DNA from: Ichthyophonus hoferi
Taxonomy: Eukaryota; Opisthokonta; Ichthyosporea; Ichthyophonida; Ichthyophonidae
DNA: 17,584 bases
NCBI GenBank assembly: GCA_002751075.1
Contig: NAOQ01000648.1
Location: forward strand, 1 to 17,584
Reading direction: 5' to 3'
Part shown: positions 1 to 10,225 of the stretch, piece after piece
Layout: every line of letters begins with the position of its first letter
Numbering within the stretch: position 1 is the stretch's first letter
Translations under genes and position numbers: made by a program
The notes under the pieces: model-generated
Database searches by the model: none
Told to the model about the DNA's origin: nothing
Seen by the model: the letters and a program-made list of their open reading frames with translations, nothing else

Positions 1-3000
1 CTCCCCTTCCTGCAGCCTACCTGCAGACTGTCCCGCTCATCATCCGTTGATAGTAGTAATCTTTCTGATCCTACCCCCTCGCCCTCTGACCTCTCCTCTG
101 CCACCTCCCTCTACTACCATAACCCATATAAGGTAGACATTACCACTAATCAACAAGAGGGTGAAGAGGAGGTAGTGGAGGTGAGAGATGGAGAGATAGA
201 GGGAGATAATATGATTGGTCAGAAGATTAGCCAAGTAGAGAGTGGGACAGTCAGTAATAACGAAATGAGCACGGATAAAGATGTAATTGCAAGGAAACAA
301 TTGGATGGCCTGGTGAAGGATTTGATGACAATCGTTCAATCAGATGAGAGTATTAGCAAGGCTGCGAGGAATAAGTGTAAATGATTGGTAGACTGGAGTG
401 GGATAATTCTTGTTTATATGTATAACATGGATATACTATAATTTAACATATATACATACATACACATTTTTATAATGATCTAGTTTTACCCTTTCTATAT
501 ATCACATATGATATGGCCTGAGCATTGGTATTAGGAGATTTTGTGTGGTTTAATTTACCCCCCTCAATTTTATTATGTATGTATATATTAATTTAATGGG
601 AACGGCCAGTAATCCTGCCTCCTCACAGTTAATCGCGATCAGTTATTAATAGATGCTGATCTACCCTCACCACCCCCTGGTAATTAATGCTTATTTTCTA
701 TTAGCCGGATCGTTGTTTTAAAACACAGTATAATATAATATCGTATAGTATAGTATAGTATAATATGGTATAGTATAATATAATATAGCATAATATAGTA
801 TAATATAGTATATAGTATAATATCATATAATATAATATTGTATAATATAATAGGTCCTAATATACTATCCTATACGCAGGATTTCAACGGAGACTCAATA
901 CGGCTAAGAGCTACCATAGGGCAATGAATACTCAAGATCAAGATCTATTGGATGATATACCAGCATATAAGGTGAGTGCGATTAATAATGATAATATTAA
1001 TAGTGTTATTATTATTATTATTATTACCATAAGGTTCTTACTATATCTAGCTATTTTCTCTGGCTTTCTATTGGTTAGCCTGAAACTCTTTCTTGGTATG
1101 TAGCACTGTACCTTAAAATAGTAATTAAAGCAACAGACTGAGCATTACAGCCTAAGGGACTATGAAGGCAATGCATGTATCACTATGACGTAGATAGATG
1201 GGGTATGGTAGGCAGTATATCTATCCCTTATATATATCGTGTTGAGTTTCTATTTCTATTTTTATTATATTCTCTATCTTTATCTCTCTCTATCTATTTA
1301 ACTTATACATATATATATCTTTCTATCATATCTCTTCTTTATTTCTACATCGATTTATATCTCCGTATAGAAAATGGTTAAACGAATGGGAAAGAAGTCG
1401 AAACTGCCACGTGGCAGCATCCAATCAACAGACACTGCCGACGACCTTGTCCGGTGGGTTTAAAGACGCGTTGTGAAGTGTTATTGGTGGGGATGACGTA
1501 TATATTTTAGGATAGAATATAATACTTTATAATTGAACATGATATAATGTTAAAATTATCTGAAGATATAATAGAGTATGGCATGACGTCATGGTACGAT
1601 ATTACATCAATGTTTCCAGACCTAACTCATACTATATATCCTATTATATACCCTGCTATACCTTCCTCTCTCATCCCTTATTAACCAATAACACACTCTC
1701 TATCAGTCCCCCTAGACCCAAAGGCGGCTATCCCGGGACCCTTAGAAACACACATAAGAGAGAAAAGAATGCAAGGAGGACTAAAGCTAAGATTGTAGGA
1801 AAAGGCCATTCACATGGTCACTCACAAACTATAGAAGGTGAGCATTGACGTTTTATTGTCTTTTATCGTTGAGCTGCCTTTGATTGGTATAATTCCGTAA
1901 CTTTTTTGTATTTTTTTTTTTTTTTTGAAAAAAAAAACGTGTATGTGTAAGTATATTCTTGTATATATGCTTTATTTTCATTCCTCTCTCACTTTTAATT
2001 GGATGTATAAAGTGATTTTTATTATTATTAGTTCATGATTGTTGGTTATTTTTGCCCCAGCTAGATTTATCATTGGCTCTCTTTATTTATTAGATTCTCT
2101 CTTTATGATCCTGCCCATTTCTCGTGTTCCTATTAAGTTACATGTAGGATCTATTTAAAGTGTCCAATTAAACGGTGGATAACAATTTAAAATATATTAT
2201 GTGTTATGATTGGCATGCTTATTCTATACCGACAATACCTGCCTATCAAGCCTGTACTGAGCCCATTTTAATATATAATATGTATATATAGTGACCACAC
2301 CCAATACATGATCGGCAATAATATATATACCTGTGTGGTGTAATTTGGTTGGATAAGGTGCTGCATTATAATTTGACATAATCCTATGTAGAGGTTATCT
2401 GCGAATGTCTTAGGGTAATTATTAATACCTTTAATTGTCTTGCCATGGACACACATACATACATCCTATTACATACATACTAGCATACTAACATACTAAC
2501 ATGTATATTATCATCTATATTATCATACTATCATATATACTATCATACTATCATATATACTTTCATACTATCATATATACTTTCATACTATCATACATAC
2601 TTTCATATTATCATACATACTATCATACTTCATACATACTATATACTATTATACATACTTTCATACTATCTTACTACCATACTATCATACATGCGTACAG
2701 TACATACCATATCAGGCAAACCTATTCCAGATAGCAATATAGGTAACCTAATGCTGAGAAATATGGGATGGGCTCCTGGCACTGGATTGGGTGCTGAGAG
2801 GTAAGTAGGCTAACCAAGGTATTTGGTAGGCTAGATAAATGAGAACCAATGATATCTTTGCAATAAAAATATATGTTGATGAGAGACCTTGTATTCTGTG
2901 TATATGTATATGCGAATAAGTGATTAGGTTTACAAATAATTAAAAAAAAACAAAATTCATAATATATATATATAGTGATATTAAGCCAATAGCACGGCTA

Positions 3001-3661
3001 CCCCATAATTACTCTGGTATATGCTTGTATGTATATATGTGTGTGCGAATGGGTAATTAGATTTACAACTGATTAAAATGTTTTTGGTTATAATTTATAA
3101 AGTATATGTACAAGAGAAAGGATTAAGTATATTTTTAAAAGTGGTACGCCATATAATGAAATTGTAATTAAAATGATTCCATGATTTAGCGCTAATGACA
3201 GACGAACAATAAATTTAATGCGCCTTACTATGTTATGATTGGATAGTTGAGTATGAGAGAAATAAAATATACGTATACTTATGTATGGAGGTATAGACAT
3301 ATAAATGTAACCAATGGCTAGTAAATATAAAGCATATAGCCACTGATGATAGGTAGAATGTCATAGGGATTCAGAAGACATGTTATATTGCGTATCTTTC
3401 ATGATGGTCAGAATAGCCATGGACTTAGGGTATATGTATGTGTATATATATATATATGTGTGTACCTTCTATATATTTAGGCATACAATCATATACACAT
3501 ATATTATTACACTATCGTACAGACCACCCCACTGACACCCTGTCTCTCTCTCTCTCTCTCTCCCGCTCCCTCTCCTTCTCTCTTTCTATAATAGGAGTGG
3601 TATACAACAACCTGTTCAGGCTACAATGCGTCCCAGGAATCTTGGCCTTGGTAACCACTAG
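1..3661 (+). CDS. GPATCH2: GPATCH2-like G-patch protein, 3' seven exons (5' end outside window)
   Basis: Exons read as 1-376, 629-679, 880-971, 1371-1453, 1707-1837, 2716-2800 and 3595-3661. Each intron is GT-AG, and the phases (1,1,0,2,1,2) join exactly into 294 codons plus TAG at 3659-3661. The C-terminus is a G-patch: PIPDSNIGN, then MLRNMGWAPGTGLGAE, then SGIQQPVQ and RPRNLGLGNH. The order of glycines, the MGW core and the RP-x-LGLG tail match vertebrate GPATCH2 as I remember it. G-patch domains generally bind and activate DEAH-box RNA helicases, so a nuclear RNA-processing role is inferred. Upstream is a Ser-rich then acidic segment (exon 1), a Pro-rich stretch (exon 2) and a strongly basic region (KKMVKRMGKKSKLPR, then KREKNARRTKAK). 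Here the G-patch ends the protein almost at once. Whether base 1 is inside an exon or just downstream of an acceptor (CAG at 13-15 or 23-25) cannot be decided. Another G-patch family member such as Sqs1-type is the main alternative. Confidence 0.86.
629..679 (+). other. Small 51-bp exon of the G-patch gene
   Basis: This exon is flanked by a pyrimidine-rich acceptor (CCTCCTCACAG, ending 628) and a GTAATT donor at 680. Without it exon 1 (ending 376, phase 1) joins exon 3 (880) to make TGA. With it the join is open and reads FNRDQLLIDADLPSPPPG. It sits in a G+C-richer island inside otherwise AT-only intron sequence. At 51 bp it can be skipped without a phase shift, but skipping creates the stop. 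Confidence 0.8.
726..850 (+). repeat. Imperfect TATAG/TATAA pentamer array
   Basis: About 25 units of a five-base word alternating TATAG and TATAA lie in the intron of the G-patch gene, ending about 30 bases before the acceptor of the 880-971 exon. No coding content. Confidence 0.85.
1004..1027 (+). repeat. Short ATT microsatellite
   Basis: About seven perfect ATT units lie in the intron just after the 880-971 exon donor. Confidence 0.8.
1838..2715 (+). other. G-patch gene intron, 878 bp
   Basis: Runs from donor GTGAGC at 1838 to acceptor ATATCAG ending 2715. It contains a T/A homopolymer run at 1911-1937 and a repeat array at 2461-2695. An alternative acceptor at 2700 is also phase-compatible (it would add VHTIS before GKPIP), but the 2715 acceptor gives the more family-like IEGKPIPDSNIGN. 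No further exon seen. Confidence 0.7.
2461..2695 (+). repeat. Decamer-type tandem array (ACTATCATAY)
   Basis: Roughly twenty imperfect copies of a ten-base unit such as ACTATCATAT, with TTTCATAC variants, run almost up to the acceptor at 2715. The open frame across it encodes only Ile/Tyr/Ser/His repeats and is not a gene. Confidence 0.85.
2801..3594 (+). other. Last intron of the G-patch gene, with a direct repeat pair
   Basis: The 794-bp intron begins GTAAGT. A unit of about 50 bp at 2897-2945 (TATGCGAATAAGTGATTAGG, then TTTACAAATAATTAAAA) recurs in diverged form at about 3026-3078. The last 55 bases are a CT-rich tract ending in ATAATAG at 3594. No exon seen. Confidence 0.6.
3541..3594 (+). 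promoter_or_regulatory. Polypyrimidine tract and acceptor of last G-patch exon
   Basis: A TC dinucleotide run followed by further C/T sequence forms an unusually long pyrimidine tract immediately before acceptor AG at 3593-3594. It supports reading the final exon from 3595 in the frame that gives SGIQQPVQATMRP. The longer open frame through this stretch is in another phase and is spurious. Confidence 0.75.
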
Positions 3662-3744
3662 CACTAGGAGAGGGGTTGCTTAGTTTTTTAGCTAGAGAAG
3701 CCTTATCATTGGTTAATTGTATAGCAATCAATCTAATGTGATCT

Positions 3745-3750
3745 AATAAA
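3745..3750 (+). terminator. Poly(A) signal for the G-patch gene
   Basis: An AATAAA hexamer lies 84 bases after the TAG stop, a normal distance for a short 3' UTR. No other hexamer is nearer. Confidence 0.55.
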
Positions 3751-6180
3751 GGTCTGCCTTCATTGATAAATACTTTAATGTACCAATGGGATTGGGTATA
3801 TAAAAATATACAGTGATTTATAACATAACAATGTAACACTAGGAAGTAATTGATAGCTTGACATAGGGTTTAACTCTAGCTATGTTGTCGTGTAAACAAC
3901 ATTTCATTGGTGGTTCATTTATCTATTCAATCCTTGCTTTTCTTTTCTTGTTAACCTGAGGGTATGAGTGGGTGATAAATGGAACCAATAAGTGTGGGCC
4001 TCTTAATTCTAAGTATGCTTATACATCTGGGTTATAGTACAGATATGATTGGCTTGTGGAGTTTGTTGGTAAATCTGATTAGCCGGGAGATATGTATGAA
4101 ACTATCTCCGCCTATAAGATTAATATATTTAATGTAATATAATATACTATAGTAGAGTATAATATGACGCTATTTGATATAGTATGGAACAGTATGATCT
4201 ACACAACTCCATATATAACTACATTTATATATTTAATAACCTTATATGTCTAGGCCAAGTTTGGTTTGTAGTACAAGCATCAGTGATTCAGCGGTATACA
4301 ATGACGAGTTTATGACGGTGGTCAGGCCTGGTATAGTAGTCTGATTGTTAAAGCCAGGTAAAAGATACTACAGTTTTAAAAATGAAATCTACGAATGATA
4401 ACCAGCTTTTAAATCTACCCTGAAAAAGGCGTACAGTCGTAATCATGATCTATAGGATTTATTCATAGCTTGTTTTTGAACCTATACCACTACATTGACA
4501 AGATTGCTGTTCAAAACCTTTACATCCCTTTATGTGCATAGAGACGTAAAAGGTAATACAATTGTGCTGTAATTTGATATAAGAATTAATGTATAGGATA
4601 ATCAATATTATAACGATTTAGTTCAATTAAAATCAAAATTTATATTACAAATATTACAAATATTACAAATAAATATCGCTTCCAGCCTGTATTTGGAATG
4701 TCAAATAACGACATTCATAACATAAGGCGTCAATGTATTCAAAATACAAAAGAAATCAAAATAATAATATATTTCATGAGAGGGATGCGATTAAATATCA
4801 TAAACCTAAGTATAATACCATGGATATACATGACAGTTATACAAATAATTAATATATAGCAAAATATATGGCATGACAATATTTGCAGTGTCAGATCTAC
4901 AGTAGACACTAACAAGATACTCTCAGGATCTTTTTCTATTTATATATGCAGGACGCTCATATCAGTTCTGATATTCACCAACTATTAACCATAACAGTAA
5001 CACTAAGATCTTTCAGACAGTAGAACAGTACAAAGAAGACTACCAACCCACAGAGGAGGTCTTTTTCAGGAAAAGTAATCATTTTAGGTCTAATTATTGG
5101 TTCATATGCCCAACCTTACATGTAATATTTGGCATGTCGTAAGTATTTAATCACAGTAATGAACACTAATCTATCTGTAAGATTTAAAAATAGTTTTATA
5201 TGTTAATTGCCTATAGTAAGGGGTTTAATATGGGTGTCATGATTGGTTTGATATTTTAATCAAGATATGATAATTATTTACATTTGTGATAATAATAATA
5301 AAAAGGTGCTCACATATATCTGACCACGGATAAAGAATGTGATATATTCAGGTAGGTAAACAATGAAGAACAGCTGGGAATGAATCATGGTTCCTGAGGT
5401 AGTTACCATGCTATAAAATTAGTGGTGCAACCAAACTCTAACGTATGTTTAATTATATATATATTATACTAGAGTCTTGTAATGCTTAGTGTAGCATATT
5501 TTTTATAATTTTATATTGGACATATTTGTAATGCTGCAATTTATATTTTCTATATTTTATAATAAAATATTATTATATACTGTTTTACGTGGTATTATAC
5601 TGTAGTTTAATATAACGTTTAATATTATCTACCATTATATCATATTGAATTATATTGTATTGTAATAGAGCTACTGTAGCTGTATTACTCAATACTTAGT
5701 AAGGGCTGGTGTTTATAAAGTGCTCAATCAAAGCATAGTATATTTAAGTGGCTGACATCCTAATACTTTGGTGCATATTGGGATATTTGGGTTGCTTTCA
5801 GGCTATGCAGTAATTGTTTTACTCATAGTCTGACAGGTAGCTGACTATTGCAAGCAGAGAATTTAGGATAAAAACTGTATAGCCTTTATTCAGTATCACT
5901 ACAGAATTAAGAGTCTCCAGTCTGTCTCACAGAACATTTTTTATAATTTCTAAATATAGAATATTCTATATAGTTATGTTTTTTTCATATAGGTACATAC
6001 ATATATATGCTATTATCACTGTATGAGAGTATGTATGATAGTACGTATGTATACATATACATGTAAATAAACACACACATAAATATATATATATGGTATG
6101 ATCACTGTATTATAGCATGTATCATAGTATGTAGAATAGTATGTATGGTTATGTATATATATATATATATGCTATAATCA
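3751..6180. other. Gap between converging genes, no firm gene
   Basis: About 2.4 kb lies between the 3' ends of the G-patch gene (plus) and MCEE (minus). Most of it is low-complexity AT sequence. A few pieces look exon-like but cannot be tied to a family: plus-strand open stretches 4254-4345 and 4972-5145 (the latter includes FQTVEQYKEDYQPTEEVFFR), and a minus-strand pair 5314-5388 and 4459-4566 that joins in phase. These are set out as findings and not called as genes. No tRNA, rRNA or transposon ends were recognised. Confidence 0.5.
5885..5890 (-). terminator. Possible poly(A) signal for MCEE
   Basis: TTTATT on the plus strand reads AATAAA on the minus strand, 291 bases past the MCEE stop. 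It is the first such hexamer downstream in the transcribed direction. Confidence 0.45.
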
Positions 6181-6185
6181 TTATA
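5995..6185 (+). repeat. Three imperfect ~90-bp tandem units
   Basis: Each unit starts with a TATATATATG run, then a GCTAT-TATCACTGTAT-like core. Cores begin near 6008, 6096 and 6170, followed by TATGTATGATAGT-type sequence in the first two. The third unit runs into the last codons of MCEE. Confidence 0.6.
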
Positions 6186-9100
6186 TGATTTCTTCCAGCT
6201 CTACCAACACGCCCCCACAGTCCTTCGGATGAAGAAACACAACCGGATTCCCATGCGCCCCTGCATATAATATAGTATATAATTGTATGTATTTAATGTA
6301 TTATAGGCATTGTATATAATGTATATTGTTAATATTAATCATTTAGTTAGCTTCATGGTTAGATAACAACAACTAATATATACTGAACTTATATATATAT
6401 ATATATATATATATTCACCTTAGATGGCTATATAAACTTCCTTTATATAGATATATATGCTCCTACCTATATATTTATAGATACTTATTATTATCTTAAC
6501 TAACTATCACATCATCTTATTTCAATGGGTTTAACTTGGAGATAAATAAAGCTATTGTGTATACATGATTCATAGTTTGGCAGGAGGTATGTTGTGGTAG
6601 GTGGTAAATAAATACAAAAAATTGAAAATATAATTACATGATTGATAACAGATTTGTTCAATATGACGAATACGATAGCACTTGGTAGGTTTAATTATTT
6701 TCATTATTCTCTATGGTAGTATATATGTATGTATGCATGTATGTATAATAGTATATATATATATGGAGTATTAATAATATGATAGAACAATACTGGGATG
6801 GTATTTGTATGCAATACATGATAAGAAACCCATAAAGAGGAGAAGCAGGAGAAGAAAGAAAAAGATGGAAGGGGAAGGGGTGGTTGAGATTAAAAAGGTA
6901 AATAAATGAATGATTTTGAGAAAGAGAGAGGGAGAAAGATAGAAAATCTACCCTGTTTTGGTTCTTTTGACAGTAGGCGGATCTTCTTTTTTGATAAATC
7001 TATTATAGCTTGATGGATATCATTGGTCTATAATAGAATGTAGTATTAATCCTAACATATTATTGGTGTAATAGCTGATTGAATTATCAACAATAATATA
7101 TCTGGAAAAAGGGAAAAGAAATGAAGTGATTGGCATAGAAGAGGGATGTGTGTAATATGATTGGAAGAGAAGGAAGCAAGCTATTGGCTAATATAAGGGC
7201 TAAACATTATTCATATTATTACCATATACAGCCAAATATCACGATATATTAATAGGCCGGTCATGATAACTAACCTATCATATCATACCTCTAAACATAT
7301 ATGATGTATCCCTCCACCGGGGTTCTTGTTGAGAAAATTGGTAATCGGGCTATTTTCACCATATGGGTGAAGCAATTCTATTTTGGGCCCCCCTTGGAAA
7401 TTTACAAATACTGTATAGACTCCGTGGTCGGGTTGTGCCTATATAGAACATTAATGCATGAGTATTTATATGTATAGTAGTTATATGTATATGTATGCGT
7501 ATTGAATAATTATTATTTATTGGACCTTGGAAAGCGTTTGACTATTGGTGTACTTAAAAGATAATTTTAGTAAAAATGTTTTATTGGATACTTGCTGGTG
7601 GTTAATATTTTATATATATATAGATACATGTATATGCAAAGGATGGCATGGTTATACATATATATATGTTTCAGTATACAATGTTATCTGTCTGCAGATA
7701 TGTAATGAGTACGTTCAAGATATATATGTATTGTATAATAGTGTATATATAGTCATGTCTTAGTATTTAGGCTTATATGTTTCTGACTGGGGAGGCATAT
7801 GCCTTTTCATACACATCGGTTTTATAGATGATTAACTGTGCATATAAATAGTAAGCAATGTTTAATTGAGAAGAAAAGAAAAAATAATGGAGTCAGTGAG
7901 AAGGGTAATAAAATCTACGCCAATCAATAGCTACTTACCACAAGATCACTAACGGTTGCTCCCATGACATCCCGATATAGATAGATTGCCTTGGATAGAT
8001 TGGGTACTGCAATGGCCACGTGATTCAACTGGCCTATATTCCATTGCTTATTTATCAGGTCATCACACTGGATGACTTACTAATTAGTTGCCTATATTTG
8101 ATTAGATGCTTGACTAATAATAGTAAATTATGAACAATTACAAATATTTTATTAAGTCATAATTCATATTATGACACATTTGTAGTACACATACTGCCAA
8201 ATATAGTTACATATACACCATGGGCCAGAGTATTTCTAATTAATTAATGTCAATTGGTTAATTTGTCTATATATAGTATGCTGGATTTTTTATGATGAAT
8301 TTATAGCTACCTGTACAACAGATGGTAAAAAGATTATAGACCTGTTTAATTAATTATAGACTAATACCAATAACAGAGATCAAGTATAAATTAAAGTCAA
8401 CAATAGGGATTAGTTTTAGATTATTATCAACAGTATTAATTAATTATAAATTAATACCAACAATAGAGATCTGTTACTTAATTACAAATTAATTGTATAA
8501 CTAATGCCAAATTACTCTACAGTTTAAACTGTAAGCTACATGAAATGCCTGGGATATATGACATCATTTATTCTTTCCTATGCCCAATTGTCATCTAGTA
8601 TACTTTTATTATTGCTATATTCCTTTTCTCCCATTAACCTATTCTCTATCGTTCTACTACTCCATTGTTCATGCTATTATATAGTTCACTGTCATAAACA
8701 TATAACATAATAAAGAGAAACTATGTAACTATGGAACTAGGCCTTTACTTTATTCGTTAAAACAAAAGAACGTGTATTGTTCTTAACCAATAAAATGAAT
8801 AGTAAATAAGGTGGACAAAATATATGAGCCAATAAGAGTCTTGAATAACAGAATATAAAAATTATGTTGCTAGGAACATGTTATATTGGTATCTATTCCT
8901 GTAGTTATATATGGCATGATAGTTTTAATTATATCTCTATCTTGTATTGGTGTTTTCTTTGTATTTGCAGATTCAATTTATTGGTTATATAATGATTATA
9001 TTATTATTTAAAATTATAATTCAATTAAGACTAGATTTAAAGAAATAATGACGTCTTAATTGACCTACTATCATGAGATATTTCAGTTCAAGCCAAGAAA

Positions 9101-9628
9101 TTCAAAATTTTATATTTGCCAAGTCGGTCCATTAGGCCAATCCTAATGTACATTTAGAGCATTTTCCTTAGATTTGTCGGGTCACGCAATTTAGTTAACA
9201 AACAAAGTCTTAGAAGTAAGTTTTAAAAATCAATTAATACACGTCCAAGAGTCTGGTTTAAGACATAAAGGCAAAAATAACTGTGACTGTTACCGTATTG
9301 TTCTACATGTAGTTTTAATAGGAGGATAGACGTTGCTTGATAGACTATTGGGAAATAGGGTTGAAATATATTATATATATATATATATATATATCATTAA
9401 ACAAACTACTAATATAATTATGGCTTAGCATACACATAGAGGATCCAAAATTGTGTGTAAATGTTATTTACTCTTGTAATAGTGCTAATAGTATTTTATT
9501 TGATAAGAAACCAAGCAAAAATGCTAAAAGCATACCTTAGCAACTGTCGTATATGCACAACTTTTTCTGATGTTATATGTAGCAGACTGTACACAAGCTT
9601 TTGTTAGCAAAGACCTATAAAAAAATAC
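6181..9628 (-). CDS. MCEE: Methylmalonyl-CoA epimerase, mitochondrial (first coding exon unresolved)
   Basis: Minus-strand exons in transcript order: 9628-9536, 8046-7939, 7438-7289, 7027-6952 and 6260-6181 (stop TAA 6183-6181). All introns are GT-AG and phases (0,0,0,1) join into one frame. Landmarks match human MCEE as I remember it: WNIGQLNHVAIAVPNL, KIELLHPYGENSPI, GGGIHHICLE, KKKIRLLSKEPKQGAHG, PVVFLHPKDCGGVLVELE. The enzyme interconverts (S)- and (R)-methylmalonyl-CoA in propionate breakdown, upstream of B12-dependent mutase, in the mitochondrial matrix. It is a vicinal-oxygen-chelate fold. The expected metal ligands are present: His of LNHV, His of GIHHIC and Glu of VLVELE. The 9628-9536 exon (SLLTKACVQSATYNIRKSCA) is rich in Ser, Thr, Lys and Arg as expected of a presequence, but has no in-frame ATG, so translation must begin in an exon further upstream. 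Length is about 170-185 residues against 176 in human. Confidence 0.92.
6390..6413 (+). repeat. TA dinucleotide run
   Basis: About twelve TA units in the last MCEE intron. Confidence 0.85.
8346..8510 (+). repeat. Degenerate ~30-45-bp tandem units in MCEE intron
   Basis: The motif AATTAATACCAACAATAGAG or close variants (ACTAATACCAATAACAGAGA; AAATTAAAGTCAACAATAGG; GATTATTATCAACAGTATTA) recurs four to five times. Confidence 0.5.
9371..9394 (+). repeat. TA dinucleotide run
   Basis: About twelve uninterrupted TA/AT units in the first visible MCEE intron. Confidence 0.85.
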
Positions 9629-9660
9629 CTGTACAACGAAATGATTTTACCTTTCTTCAC

Positions 9661-9675
9661 ACTAAACATAGCCAT
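9661..9675 (-). other. Candidate first coding exon of MCEE (tentative)
   Basis: ATG at 9675-9673 reads MAMFS, then GTGAAG at 9660. Joined to the acceptor TGTACAG ending at 9629 it enters the presequence frame in phase 0 and gives a 173-residue enzyme, close to the human length. The implied intron is only 32 bases, which is suspiciously short. A rival phase-0 start exon is minus 10776-10726 (see findings). Neither is proved. Confidence 0.25.
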
Positions 9676-9940
9676 GTACACATCTTTCCCACTTTATTTA
9701 TTCCACGTATTTCTCCCTCTACACAACTACAGTCTTTTTCCTCTTAATATCTTCCCACATCTTAATGTGAACACCCCTCCACCCCCAGAGAGCTTCAGAA
9801 TGGCAAACAAGACTAGAAAAATATAAATGCGAAGAAAAAATCAAAAGGATGTATAGCAATAAAAAGCTGCATAAATACTTTCCATAAACACTTTGCCTGG
9901 CAAAAGGAAAACCATTCTTCTTTTATATTTTATTCAATTT
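9676..9940. other. Upstream flank of MCEE, nothing definite
   Basis: Moderately AT-rich, non-repetitive sequence upstream of the MCEE presequence exon. It has a C-rich patch on the plus strand at about 9771-9788. It could hold MCEE promoter or 5' UTR. No gene is seen. Confidence 0.4.
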
Positions 9941-9945
9941 ATTAC

Positions 9946-9991
<46 letters not shown>

Positions 9992-10080
9992 GTGTTATTG
10001 TTATTTATTATTATAATAATGTTATTTATTTACTTATTATTATTATTATTGTTATTATTATTGTTTTGTTATTATTATTG

Positions 10081-10121
<41 letters not shown>

Positions 10122-10179
10122 GCTTTGCTGTTATTATTAGTATTATTATTTGTATTTTATTTATTTATTACTATTATTA

Positions 10180-10215
<36 letters not shown>

Positions 10216-10225
10216 GTAATAATAT
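9941..10225 (+). repeat. Long imperfect TTA microsatellite
   Basis: About 285 bases are almost wholly ATT/TTA triplets with TTG and TTTA interruptions, with the longest pure runs at about 9943-9991 and 10083-10121. The open frame through it encodes only Ile/Leu/Tyr runs and is not a gene. It directly abuts the inverted-repeat element that starts at 10235. Confidence 0.92.

Larger units (their letters stand above)
8047..9535 (-). other. Large MCEE intron, 1489 bp
   Basis: It begins GTATGC at 9535 and ends ATAAATAAG at 8047. Contents: an AT-rich tandem block (8346-8510), a short hairpin (GTCATAAT/ATTATGAC around 8155-8175), a TA run (9371-9394) and a less repetitive stretch at about 9000-9340 with no coding pattern that I could join to the gene. 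Confidence 0.65.

Noticed and set aside
40-339. Minus-strand open frame opposite G-patch exon 1
   Set aside because: Antisense to a well-supported exon chain. Its composition is not protein-like.
2501-2734. Open frame over the decamer array
   Set aside because: Repeat translation. The real G-patch exon at 2716-2800 is in a different frame.
3438-3683. Open frame ending VTTSTRRGVA
   Set aside because: It shadows the last G-patch exon; the correct phase gives IQQPVQATMRPRNLGLG and ends at 3661.
4254-4400. Small nuclear, nucleolar or transfer RNA gene
   Set aside because: No match to remembered U1-U6, U3, vault, 5S or tRNA box sequences; no paired C/D boxes with a closing stem.
9629-9650. A 22-base intron in MCEE (donor AAAG|GTAAAA)
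   Set aside because: With the correct count of seven A bases at 9619-9625 the join runs into a stop, so the phase does not work.
9893-10216. Open frame of 107 codons
   Set aside because: It is translation of the TTA microsatellite (Ile/Leu/Tyr runs) with no family resemblance.
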